A DNA stretch of 64,000 bases, from positions 13,193,501 through 13,257,500 of the forward strand of contig NC_088323.1 in assembly GCF_910592395.1 (NCBI RefSeq), given 5' to 3'. The notes beneath the pieces were generated by a model. That model had not been told where the DNA came from. It saw nothing but the letters and a program-made list of their open reading frames with translations, and ran no database searches. This document shows positions 44,118-54,879 of this stretch, one piece after another. Both the position numbers and the translations under genes were made by a program. Source of the stretch: Lineus longissimus (taxonomy: Eukaryota > Nemertea > Pilidiophora > Heteronemertea > Lineidae). The first letter of the stretch is position 1; every line of letters begins with the position of its first letter.

Positions 44118-44840
44118 GATCTGAAATCGATCAGAAATTACTGACATAATTAGTTTATTGTGTATCGGGTGATTAGTGGTAGGTAGCAATATTGTATATG
44201 TTGTAAACAACTATGTACTTGTAAGTAATTTAGGCCCTTAAATGGGTTATTTCTTGTGTATTTGTTTCTCCTGCACCGTGCACTACCTTCGTATATGCAC
44301 CACGAATTTCATGTACTTTTTGTAGTACGAAATAAACAGCTATATACTGTATATTAAGGCGCAAAGTGTTGTGAGGTATACAATTCCAATTGTTGAACAC
44401 GCAATTTGGCCATACTTACATTGAGCCCCTCGATCAGGGCAATATAAATCCAGAGTGTGAAATCTCTTTGTGCAATAATGGTCTACATTGAATTTAGTTC
44501 CACTTAGGAAATATTGATGGCACCACTTATTTTCGTAGACAGTGCGATGTTTTTATCTACCTTTTCTCTTTCTAAACTGGTTGACTTTAGTTAATTAAAG
44601 TTATTTTTATGATAAATTACATGACTTAGTCCCACTCAATTCATAGTTCAAATGCCGAAGTGGTCGGTGCAATTCACACACAATTCACAAATTTTGGGCA
44701 AAAAATCAATCAAATTTTTTGAATACGGTTATTCAAATCAAAATGGATTCTTTGGCAGAGACAAAGGAAGTTCCAAGATTTCAAATTGTGCCAATGAGGA
44801 TGATAATCATGGTCGGCTGTTTTTTCATGACCTCTAGACT

Positions 44841-45841
44841 TTGTCAGGCGTTTTCTCAAAACTACCAAAAGTGGAGTTAGACTTCTATTGTTCTGAGTTT
44901 GCCGTTGATTACGACCTGATTATGGACTTTTTTATGACAAATTGCAAACTGATCAGTGAGTGCGTACAGCTTAATTGCGGTTTGATTATGGTTGTTAGGC
45001 AATTAGCGGCGAATCAAAATTTATTAACACATCTGCCTAAAATGTTAGATCGTTCCCAACAATACAAGTCAACAATTCATATTCTACAGCATTACAAACG
45101 CGAGTTTCGAGCTGAGTTAAGAAATCAAAATACCGAAATGGAGACAAATTTTTACAAAGAATTAGTGTTTTGGTCGAAGTAGATCAAAATAGATTTTGGA
45201 AAATGCAAAACTGTCGTCTGCAAACGCCAAACAGACCCAAACCACCGATGCGGTTCGAGTGTAAAACACTCAACAATTCAAAAGACGTAGCCAACAATTT
45301 GGCAAGCTTCCTCGCTGATCTCTACTCTACTAAGTGTATGCAAAATAAGATGAGACATTCAGACGGGAAGTTGATAGCTCGGTGAAGGCTATGGAGGGAA
45401 AACCTAATGGCCTTGACCACACATTCACATTAGAAGAACTAAATCGCTGTATCCGTGATATAAAAAATAGCAAAGGCTGGGGGCACGAGTTAAATACTTA
45501 CTGATGAACACTTGATATACGGTGGACTCAAGTGTCATGTGACGTTAATGAATGTGTGCAATACTTTTTCTTAATTCCGATCTTGTACCCATGATGGCAA
45601 GAAAGGAACAATACGATCGATCCAAAATGGAAAAGCGAAAGAAGGGTTTGCGCTGTGTAGCAACTAAACTTCATGCAAGACTAATGCCGATGGAACGAAC
45701 TAAGTATTTCCGAGCCCGCAACAGAGGGCGTACCGACCAAAAGAAAAGTGGATGTGATTCAACCGCTTTTCTTCTGCAGGAAACCATCCGGCACAACATT
45801 GAAAGGCGCTCAAAACTCTCCTCCTGTTTCCTTGACATTGT
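44841..45841 (+). pseudogene. LINE ORF2 remnant, pre-RT to RT block 2
   Basis: FAVDYDLIMDFFMTNCKLI, then HYKREFRAELRNQN, KVDQNRFWKMQN and NNLASFLADLYSTK (the linker before RT), TLEELNRCIRDIKNSKGWG and finally TAFLLQETIRHNIERRSKL-SSCFLDIV are typical of this LINE family. Frames are broken several times. At 45842 the RT is cut at FLDIV|R where repeat R1 begins. It is the same family as the remnant at 25.1-26.1 kb. Confidence 0.65.
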
Positions 45842-46560
45842 CAGAGTCTTTCAAATAAAGAGTCAGGCAGCTAGACACACGCTGGCACAGAGGTCTCTCG
45901 GGTCTCGAGGTACGCCCAACCAATTCCCCACAACTGGAATTGAAATTTTTTTCGATCAGCTGAACATTGCCGTTACAAACACCCCGTCTTAAAGCAAACG
46001 CCTGCTTCAAAGTCACTGATTTTTATAAAACTATTTAGATATAATGTCAAAGATAACATTTATATGAAAAACGATATGATTCACATTTTGCTTTTCGACA
46101 GTTTTGAGGAGAAGTGATGGCACTGGTTTGAGAATAATTTTCGATGTGTGTTTTTCTACTCCACATCATCAAATATTTTTGTGGTTAGCAGTTCAGTATG
46201 TTGTCGGTGCTTAATTGACCATCTAAGGGTATCACATGGTTACTTACTAATTTTGACCAACTACAACTAGTTTTATATCAGGTTTAATTTCGCGTTCGCG
46301 GTAAAAAACGAAAAAAAACATGAACAAATGCTAAACGTCGCGTTTTTTGTGGTTAGATATTCATATGTTTAGAAATCCCATTTCATGTCAATTAGAATTT
46401 TTCAAATTTAATGTAACTGTTATTTAATGGGATATTTGATTGTTTTGCGATTATGTAGCCCAGGTTCTAGTTTAATTGTTTAAATGGTTCATTTTCCCAT
46501 CGATGCACTTGTTTTGGCACACCTCTGAGCGCAAATTGGTGTGAGGTATACCGTTCCAAT
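45842..46560 (+). repeat. Dispersed repeat R1, copy 3
   Basis: Begins AGAGTCTTTCAAATAAAGAG-TCAGGCAGCTAG inside the LINE RT. It contains the common GGTCTCTCGGGTC block and ends in AT-rich sequence shared with 43.5-43.8 and 54.1-54.4 kb (GATGGCACTGGTTTGA; AACGTC-GTTTTTTGTG). No reliable coding. Confidence 0.55.
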
Positions 46561-46689
46561 ATTGTTGAACACGCAATGTGGCTTATACCTTAGAAAATGA
46601 AATGGCCAGGGCCATTGTGCTCACCTCATGTGGAGGAAAGATGGATAAAGAGCATGGTCTTGTGTCATGTAGTGTTAGGTTTGATGTAG

Positions 46690-47635
46690 GTCCAAGCAAT
46701 TACAATTTCCCCAAAATGGCCAATTTACAGTACATTCGACCTCTGTGACCTTGAAAAGTAGGTCAAATCAAAGAAGACCCGGGTGACACATTGAATGGTT
46801 GTTAGAATTAGATGTACCTATGATATAAAATTGGTGCCAATCGGGCAAGTCATTACTAGGAATAATGGCATTTTGAAGAATTTAGGATTTGGCCCCCTCC
46901 CTGGAGGCCAAACGGCAAATCAGATCGCACCAAACTTCGGTACCTGAGATCACCTGACCAAGGGGTACATGTGTACTTAATTTGTGATCAATAGTCATTG
47001 CAGTTAAGAAACGTGCCATAGTTACGGCCTGACGGCAAATTTACGCTATTTGACCTCTGTGACCTTGACAAGAAGGTCAAATTAAAAACCTGTGTGACAT
47101 ATACTGTATGGTGGTTAGATGTACCCATGATATCAAATTGGTGGCAATCGGGCAAGAAGTTAAGGAATAATCACATTTTTAAGGTTTTTGGATTTTGCCC
47201 CCTGGTGGTCAAGTGGTGAATCATATTGGACCAAACTTTGGTCCCTGAGATCACCTGACTAAGGGGTAAATGTGTACCAAATTTGGTATCAATAGTCATT
47301 GCAGTTTAGAAACGTGCCATCGTTACATCCTAACGGCTAATTTACACCATTTGACCTCTGTGACCTTGAAAAGGAGGTCAAATCAAAAACCCGGAGGATA
47401 TATGATGCACCTTTGCTAGAAGTACCTACCATATTTTTTTCAAAATTTCCCGACTACTATTAAGGGAGATATTGCATATTTTCATTTTTAACGTTTGGCC
47501 CCCTGGTGGCCAAACCATGAAACAAATCGGACCGAAACTTAGTCTCCCAGGTGTCATTACATAAGGGTACATGTGTACCAAGTTTCAACTCAATAGCTCT
47601 AACAGTTACGAAACGTGCCCTGCTAACGGACGACG

Positions 47636-47685
<50 letters not shown>

Positions 47686-47742
47686 ACGACGGACGCCACG
47701 GTATGGGATAAGCTCACCTCTGCTAAGAGGTGAGCTAAAAAT
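46690..47742 (+). mobile_element. Pearl/Helentron-like element: tandem core, (GAC)n, terminal hairpin
   Basis: Three core units of about 300-314 bp (GACCTCTGTGACCTTGA at 46738, 47052 and 47353). Each has CAATAGTCATTGCAG-type, GAAACGTGCC and CCCCTGGTGGCCAA-type words. The core is followed by a GAC microsatellite (47629-47696) and a perfect terminal hairpin AGCTCACCTC-TGCTAA-GAGGTGAGCT (47711-47736). This order matches the pearl/HINE class mobilised in trans by Helentrons. No protein is encoded. Class by structure only. Confidence 0.6.
47629..47696 (+). repeat. (GAC)n microsatellite
   Basis: About 20 GAC units with a few GGAC interruptions. The arginine-run frames over it on both strands are artefacts of the repeat. 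Confidence 0.95.
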
Positions 47743-48790
47743 TATGATTTATACGTCCATTCTTGAGTTACCTCATCAGAAACAATTTATAGTATATGTT
47801 GCCATTGATTACAACCTAATCATGGATTTTTATAACAAATTGCAAAGAGATGAGAGGGCAATTTTGCTGGATGAGACGTATTTTCGACGCCTGTCGTCTT
47901 TTTCTCAACAATTTTTCTGCTAATCTCATCCTCAGACAAGTGATTTTTTGGATTTGATCTTCCATTTGTGAATAATAACCCAATGCTGTTGACCTCCGTC
48001 GAGGAATTTATCAAAAACTCCAAAAGATTTGCCTTCTATAGGGTAACTCGTGTAAAATTTCACCATATAATGTTTTAGCTGTTTTTGACAAATGACTACG
48101 TCACTTTCTCATAAATCGGTAAGGTTTTCGAATCGAAATGCACATTTTCTAGAAATTGATGGTTTAATCCCACCCGGACGGCTCGCTTCGATGCCGTTTT
48201 CGTTGATGACGTCACAACATGAACATTTTCGCGGTCGCGACGGTTTACATTCAGCGATCTTATAATAAAGCTAATCAAAAATGAACAATTTGAGCTTTAC
48301 ATTTGTGATCAACAATTAAAAACGGACGTATTGCCGCAAAGTTGTAAATCACATCATAGTATCACTTTAAGCCCGCCTGACCATACTGTAAATATACGGC
48401 TTCATAAATTATTGGGAAATTGGGAATTGGATTGTCAACATATCTATATTCACCTGCATTCTGCCACTCCAGTTGTAATAGGTGGCCATAAGTACGCGGC
48501 ACCTTTTGTTCAATAAATAAAATTAGAGAGAAAAAACGAAAGATATTACGTGATCAGCCAAAATGATTATGTTTTTTTTCTCCAGAAATATTTGTTAGCT
48601 GGAAACATGAACCATAAGGCGCGAAAATTTGGCAGTTTTAAAGTAGTGCATGGGTTACAGCATTAAAATTGAATCTATTCAAAGTGATCTCGAATTCTGG
48701 CTCTCATCTTATTGTATACGTGTGCAATGTATTATGATATTTCGAAATTTGATTGTTGATACGGCGTGAATAGACAGCGCTGATGTTCAC
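47743..48790. other. No gene seen
   Basis: AT-rich sequence with short frames only. No splice-bounded exon or repeat was recognised. Confidence 0.4.
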
Positions 48791-48794
48791 ATTT

Positions 48795-48870
48795 CACAAC
48801 GGTCACCTTGCTGTCGCAGATGCTCTATCATGCTATTGAAAATGGCGCAGATGTTGACGAAGGGAAGAAG
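48795..48870 (+). pseudogene. Broken ankyrin exon
   Basis: HNGHLAVADAL is followed by an 8-base duplication-like insertion (TCATGCTA) and a compensating loss, then GADVDEGKK in another frame and AAG|GTAACACACC. It has no acceptor and is a frameshifted ankyrin repeat. Confidence 0.6.
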
Positions 48871-49070
48871 GTAACACACCAAAAACTTTCTCAAATCATA
48901 AGATGATAAAGCAATATCAAAAATACGTTGGCAATGTGTATGTTATTGTTGAATAAGATAACTACATTTAGTTTGAATCTCTTGAAATCGACTACTTCTC
49001 GATCTATCTAGTCGTTTATTTTTATGTATTTCGATATTTGCTTATCGACAGTGTGTCTGTCTTGTTATAG

Positions 49071-49125
49071 AACGGCTGGACGGCGCTAATGAGCACCTCC
49101 AAAAACGCTCACCTTGGCGTCGTAG
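49071..49125 (+). pseudogene. 5' half of an ankyrin exon
   Basis: Acceptor TTGTTATAG and an open start NGWTALMSTSKNAHLGVV, stopping at GTCGTAG where unrelated sequence begins. The half-exons at 37.22 and 56.32 kb begin at this same word. Confidence 0.6.
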
Positions 49126-49218
49126 TGTACGGGGTTGTTATAAAACGGTTGATTCACATATTAAAGTGAATGGTATCAAGGTCTCCACCATATTATAGGG
49201 GGTTAAGTGGGCATTTGT

Positions 49219-49410
49219 CTTACGCTTGTGAAGTGGTAAAGACTGCACCAGCAATAGGGACAGTGTTCCAGGTAATAAATCTTACGCTTGTGGAATGGTA
49301 ATAATTGCTCCAGTAATGGAAACTGTGATCTAGGGAACAACTCTTACACTTGTGGAATGGTAAGAGGTTTGCTCAAGGAATCACACAAGGTACAGTGACA
49401 AACAAATGTG
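49219..49410 (+). repeat. 62-bp tandem repeat, three units
   Basis: CTTACGCTTGTGNAGTGGTAA-type units at 49219, 49281 and 49343, imperfect. Confidence 0.75.
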
Positions 49411-49459
49411 ACGACAGCAACACTTTTAATTGACACCTGTCATAGATAGTTATCTTTCA

Positions 49460-49690
49460 CTGCTGGAGGTTTTATTGAGATCAATCAATATTTCCAGTAT
49501 GGTTCCGATAGGTTGCTAAACACGCAGGGAAACGGAGTCCTAAATGCTAGGTATTTCTTTGTGTCAAGCTCTGCTAAACGTTACAGAATTGGGGTTGGGG
49601 TGGACTTAGCTACAAGAGTAAAGCACTACATTGATAAATGCAAAAAGGGGCGCTTGTTTAGAATCGTACTTCTTCGCTTGGAATCGGCCT
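49460..49690 (+). other. Unrecognised open segment
   Basis: Open frame of about 75 codons including NARYFFVSSSAKRYRIGVGV and DKCKKGRLFRIVLLRL, joined directly to the coiled-coil exon tail at 49690. Composition looks coding, but I recognise no domain. A second similar-looking open piece lies at 50420-50609 (FKVVDKTGHLKFIKEINPRC). They could be parts of one decayed element. Confidence 0.25.
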
Positions 49691-49842
49691 GTTACTACTA
49701 AACACCAGCTGTTGCGAGAATCGCCTTCATCGTCTTCGTCATCGAACTCCATCTGAAGACTAGAAACGTATAACTCTGACTCCTCATCCCCTCGACGCAC
49801 AAAAACTGTGCTTGCAAGCAACCAGTGCATGGTGAGAACCAG
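49690..49842 (+). pseudogene. Coiled-coil/Ser-rich exon tail, copy D
   Basis: Only the 3' end of the exon is present: RPVTT then a serine-rich stretch, a stop after SNSI, and VLASNQCM followed by ATG|GTGAGAACC. Downstream sequence to 50400 matches the introns after copies B (21.6-22.15) and E. It is a truncated paralogue. Confidence 0.55.
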
Positions 49843-51303
49843 GGACTATGGTGGGAGTGACAAGCTACAAAAGGACAGCCCGTCAATATTCTGTGGTGTT
49901 GTGTGCAATCGCACTCGTCAGACACCTAGAGCTGTGTTGTACTTAGGTCGTATATCTCCAGGTGTCGAAAATCCGCACTTCGGGGTTTCCACTTTCTGGG
50001 GAGTTGCTGACTGAATTTTATGGCGAACTTGGTTGTCTGATATCTTTTTTACAACTGACTTTGTTACTACAAACTATCGATCAAAGCATACACATGTGGC
50101 GTAATTATGAGACAACAGATTAAAAGGAAGCTCGATGATTGACTCCAAAAGAAGCTACTACGATTAAGAACCTAGGTTTATCCCAAAGGATTTGATCAGG
50201 GTACCACTGTAGACATATTGGCTCCAGCGGCAATAACATGACCGTTGACTTGAATTCAGGAAAGGCATAGTTCCTGTCATTCCCCGCTGCGTTAATCTTT
50301 TAACATGTGATTATTTAAATCCATTTTTGATAATTAACAGTGATTGGCCCGTACTTGACACTATCCAATCATCCAGGGTGGTTTGTAATCAAGACTGGTG
50401 TTTCATACTTGCGTTTTCAAACGCAGACTAACTACTACAGGTGTAAATTCAAAGTGGTAGATAAAACTGGACATTTGAAGTTTATTAAAGAGATCAATCC
50501 GCGCTGTGATTCTAAAGCTTATTACTTGTTACTAAACATTCAAAATGACGATTACCAAAAACACGCTAAACTAGTCAAGTATTCCATGATAAGAGCGTCA
50601 ATGTTCTAGTATTTCAATAAACATGTAGATGACATTCAGAATGTCACTTCGGTTGTCACTTCACCTTATAATGGCCGACAGGCGTCGTAACCCCAACGGA
50701 GGGAGTCGCAATGGCTGCAGGCGTCTTACCCTGACGGAGAGACATATCCAAACCACTGTACAATGCCCAAATGTATAAATAAATGTAGATAAAATAAAAT
50801 GATGATTTTTGCGATATTCTGTAAACTTTTTACTGGCCGTAGTAATCCAAGTGTTCTCTGATTAATAGCCACGTAATAGCAGCGTTTGACCATTTTGGTC
50901 TCGTCTTCAGTTTTTGTACATAACTGATTTGTGAGGACCGTTCGATGCATTCATCAACGGTTAACTCAAGCGAATACAATTTTCCGATTGCACGGTTTGA
51001 TTGCCCTGTGGCTGTTTTGACCAGTGCAGATCAGGTCAGCACTCGTCTTGGACTATCTATAGAGTTCTTCTACGATCGCCAGTTTCCAGTTTCTCCTGTT
51101 GGTGTCCTTGTCGCGAACGAGAATGACGTCATTACTTTCAATGATGTCGGATTTGGCATTTTGTTTGCTAAAAGTTCGTATTGGTGTCGTTCCCGCAACC
51201 TCGCGAGATACTGTCGAACTGAAAAATTTGGCGTTTCCCAAATTTCGCGAGTACGTCATGCTTGCGAATATATTCTGCCGCGAAAGTCTCTTGCTTTTCG
51301 GTG

Positions 51304-51477
51304 TATTCCTGTTTCGCCTATTCCTGTTCCGCCTATTCCTGTTCCACCTATTCCTGTTTCGCCTAATTCCTTATTCGCCTATTCCTGATTCGCCTACTTC
51401 CTGTTTCGCCTTATTCCTGTTTCGCCTATTCCTGTTTCGCCTAATTCCTGTTTCGCCTATTCCTGTTTCGCCTATTC
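51304..51477 (+). repeat. 15-bp minisatellite, left array
   Basis: About 12 units of CTATTCCTGTTTCGC with point changes. Fifteen bases equal five codons, so frames stay open without meaning (PIPVSPIPVS). Confidence 0.9.
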
Positions 51478-51940
51478 AAATGTATTGCTAACCTCCCCAC
51501 AGACGTAGGAATATGAACCGTCCCTTACTATAGTGATAAAGGCTATCATTAAGAATAAAGTCTGAAATAATGGATTTAGCGACATGTCAATTTTACAGCT
51601 GATTTTGATCAAATAATTATGAGGATGTACAGTATTATGTATTTTCATCAAAAACTCATGAATTCAGTTTTTATAAAATAAACGACTGCTTTACTCTACT
51701 TAATCTATAGTTTTTACTGTGTGTCAGTATGGTCCTATGGTCAAATAAGTCCCGGACTGTCCCCGGTTACAAGGTGACTCTTTCAAAACGGTCATGGCAT
51801 GGTTTGTTCACAAAGTTGATGGCATATTGTCATCACATCGTAAACATCATACAATTGTTCCCTCACATTTTCCCCATAAAATTGACATGCATCCCTAAGG
51901 TTCCCCGTGGGAGAGTCGATTTATTGTAGGGGTACTGGAA

Positions 51941-52113
51941 AGTAGGCAAAACAGGAAGTAGGCGAAACAGGAATAGGCCAAACAGGAAATAGGCCAAACA
52001 GGAAATAGGCCAAACAGGAATAGGCCAAACAGGAATAGGCGGAACAGGAATAGGCGAAACAGGAATTTTGTAGGCAAAACAGGAATAGGCGAAACAGGAA
52101 TAGGCGAAACAGG
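51941..52113 (-). repeat. 15-bp minisatellite, right array (inverted)
   Basis: The same unit as at 51304-51477 but on the opposite strand (GCGAAACAGGAATAG), about 12 units. The two arrays face each other across about 460 bp inside the BEL/Pao integrase region, like the ends of a foldback element. Confidence 0.9.
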
Positions 52114-53871
52114 CATAAACCAAGTCTACAGCAGTGGACTTGAAAGCTGACAAGTCGTTAATCCGAACGTCTGGCGCGATGGGAGTCAGATATGGACGAC
52201 CAGACACTTTCTTACAAATTACACAATGTCCGATGATTTTTTTAACGGTTTGGCGCATTCCATGTGACCCAATATTCTCCCAAAGATAAGCCATGGTGGA
52301 CCATAAGCCGTTGTGTACCACATTGTGCTGGGCGTTCCGGATGATGGGCGTTGTTATGTAGGATTGATTAGGCAGGAGAATTGGGAACTTCCTGTCTGAG
52401 CTGACGTCTGAATTAGTTAGCCTCCCGGGTAGAGAGGGCAGCTTGCTCCTCCCCATTTGCTCCAATTTCAAGTAATCCTTAATCTTTAATAGTGTTCGTT
52501 TTGAAGATTCGTAATCCATTTTTCCTCTGCGTTAGCCATGCAGGTCCCCTAAGCCATGATCAAATTTTAGTTCCTGATATGTCTCGCACGACGTGATAAG
52601 ATGTCGGCAGTGTTTTCCTTGGTTGACACATGATGCCAAGAAGCCAAGTCTGATTTCTGACGTATTGTTTGCACGCGGTTATGTACAAACTGCTTCAGTT
52701 TTTTATTGGATCGGAGCCAATAAAGAGCTATCTCCGAGTCTGTGCAATATATCGCTTGGATTGTTGGATACTGAGGGCTGTAGGGATTTCGCAAAGTCTT
52801 TGTATAATTTACTCCTAAGACCATGGCCATCAGTTCCAGCTAAGGGACTGTAAAATTCGCATTCTTCTCCGAGATGACTTTATTTTTCGAGACGATGAAG
52901 GCAACTTCATTGTTCTGTTTGGCATTATAATAAGCGACGCAGCCAATGACGGTGGTTGGACATGTTGCTGGTGTCACCTCTTTACCAGCAAGGAATAGAA
53001 GGCTTGTGCGTGAGAGAAAGGGAATCAATTTTAATGGTTTCCCACTCTTGATGTTCGGTAATTGACAAGTGTTCATCCCAGGTTTTATTTTCTCTCCACT
53101 GTTTGTTTACATAAGACTTAGCAGGGACTGTAAGCGGTGCTACAATACCTAGCGGTCGAAGATTGACGCGGCCTGAGAGTTTACTTTCCTTTTGTTAGTT
53201 CTCCTGATGAGTTGAGATCCTTTTCCGCGATTGGGAGCTAGTCAGATTTGGTATTCCATTTTAATCAAAACACCCCCAGGATAACCGATTTCGTTTGTAA
53301 TCCTTCCGCTCTGATTCTTTGATCGTGTGTTTCCGAGTTTGAACTCCATTGGCGCAGATTGAACAAGACTCCTGGAAATAATCCAATGCTTTCTGATCTG
53401 ATTCGGTTTACATATTCTCGGCGACTGGTGTACCAACTAGACCGATTTTAGTGAACTAGCTAAGGCAAATGTGCTGGAAACATTTCCGAATATCACGGTA
53501 TTACAGTGATACGGAACAAGTTCTTTCGAAATATCATTGTCTTTGTACCAGAGGAATTTAACCCACTTCAGCTCCGATTCTAGTAACTGTACAGCAAAAA
53601 GGCCCGAGCGAGATTTGCGAACAGACCGATCCGTTTGGTCCGAAAGAGCATAATAAGTTCAGTGAGATCCTGCAACATATTAAGTCTTTCATATAAGCAT
53701 GAGTTGAGCGATGGGCTCTCACTACTGGCGTCGAAGAAGATTCTCAAGGGAGTGGTTTCACTGTCACGATGTACGGGAAAAAGAGGCAGACAGTGACTGG
53801 TTTCACCTCCATCTAGATTGTCCTCCGAAATAAAGCCCTTTTCAATTTTTCCTGCATTACTTGGGTCAAGA

Positions 53872-54430
53872 GTCTTTCAAATAAAGAGTCAGGCAACTAG
53901 GGAACGTATGGCTTCAACATCAAAGCCGCTGCCCGTTTCGGAAGACGCACGTTGGGACAGAGCTCTCTCGGGTCACGTGGTACACCCACGCCAATTCTGC
54001 ACAACTGGACTTTGAACGATTCTTCGATCCGCTGAACGTGGCCATCAAAGCAAACGCCTGCTTCAAAGTCACTGATCTCTATAAAACCATTTAGATATAA
54101 TGTCAAAGATAACATTTAGTTTCGCATTTGCTTTTCGACAGTTGTGAGTAGAAGTGATGGCACTGGTTTGAAAATTATTATCGAAAAGCGTTTTTCTACC
54201 CCACGTCATCACACATTTTTTGGTTGGCAGTTAAGTATGTTGTTGGCGCTTAATGGACCATCACATGGTTCAATTTGTTGTCATTCATTGGAAAACGGAA
54301 AAAAGTGGGAAAAATGCGAAACGTCTCGTTTTTTGTGTTCAGATGCTCAGATGTTTAGAAATCTCATTTTATGTCTATCAACAATTTGCTTATTTGATGT
54401 AACTGTTATTAACCCATGGAAACATCAAAA
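53872..54430 (+). repeat. Dispersed repeat R1, copy 4
   Basis: Starts AGAGTCTTTCAAATAAAGAG in the BEL/Pao pre-RT position and includes GGGAACGTATGGCTTCAACA and AGAGCTCTCTCGGGTCA. The right part parallels 46.0-46.45 kb (GATGGCACTGGTTTGA; GTAACTGTTATT). Confidence 0.6.
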
Positions 54431-54647
54431 AATAAAAGCTCTGTGATTAGTTACTGACAATCAACATAAATATCGATAACGTCACTCACTATCACACGTT
54501 ATTTTTTCATTCGCATATGATGATAAACACTTAACATTTTGAGTTTCCTTTTGTAATCATATGAACATCTAACCCAAGCCTCCTTATAAGTACATGCATG
54601 TGGTCACTCCATGAGTAATAGAGTGCAGGAGCTGGCCCCTGTGAAAA

Positions 54648-54765
54648 GTTAGTTGACCCAGCATTCAATTACTGACTTTAGGAATGAAACATTGACGTCG
54701 AAGTTCATCTCCAGCTAATTCCCGAGCATAGTATCAGTGAGTTATAACTGTAGTAGTTAGTCTGC
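54648..54765 (-). pseudogene. Remnant of the C-terminal module exon
   Basis: The reverse complement reads TGATACTATGCTCGGGAATT through AATTGAATGCTGGGTCAAC-TAA, as at 22.2 kb, with the shared 3' flank. It follows coiled-coil copy E on the same strand. Confidence 0.55.
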
Positions 54766-54879
54766 AGTTGAAAACGCCAGTATCAAAGCACCAGTGTTAA
54801 TCACAGACCACCCAGGATGTTGGGTGGTGTCCGGTACAGGCCAATCCTGCTTTAGCTGGTCACTCCCACCATAGTCCCT

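Larger units (their letters stand above)
50880..53870 (-). mobile_element. BEL/Pao LTR retrotransposon, copy 2, degenerate
   Basis: Homologous to copy 1 where they overlap (53100-53870 vs 40040-40836) but extends further 3'. RNase H: GCVAYYNAKQNNEVAFIVSK at 52840-53000; IYCTDSEIALYWLRSNKKLK and WHHVSTKENTADILSR at 52567-52830. Integrase zinc-binding domain: VVHNGLWSTMAYLWENIG and IIGHCVICKKVSGRPYL at 52150-52330. C-terminal pol domain: NDVILVRDKDTNRRNWKLAI near 51060-51160. The integrase core (DDE) is absent, replaced by the minisatellite insertion. No LTRs were recognised. Confidence 0.75.

Noticed and set aside
47460-47733. Arginine-rich proteins on both strands
   Set aside because: Both frames are translations of the (GAC)n microsatellite.
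51099-51491. Leucine/phenylalanine- and proline-repeat proteins (FRLFL, PIPVS)
   Set aside because: The unit is 15 bp, so any frame without a stop stays open. The repeats are minisatellite, not protein.
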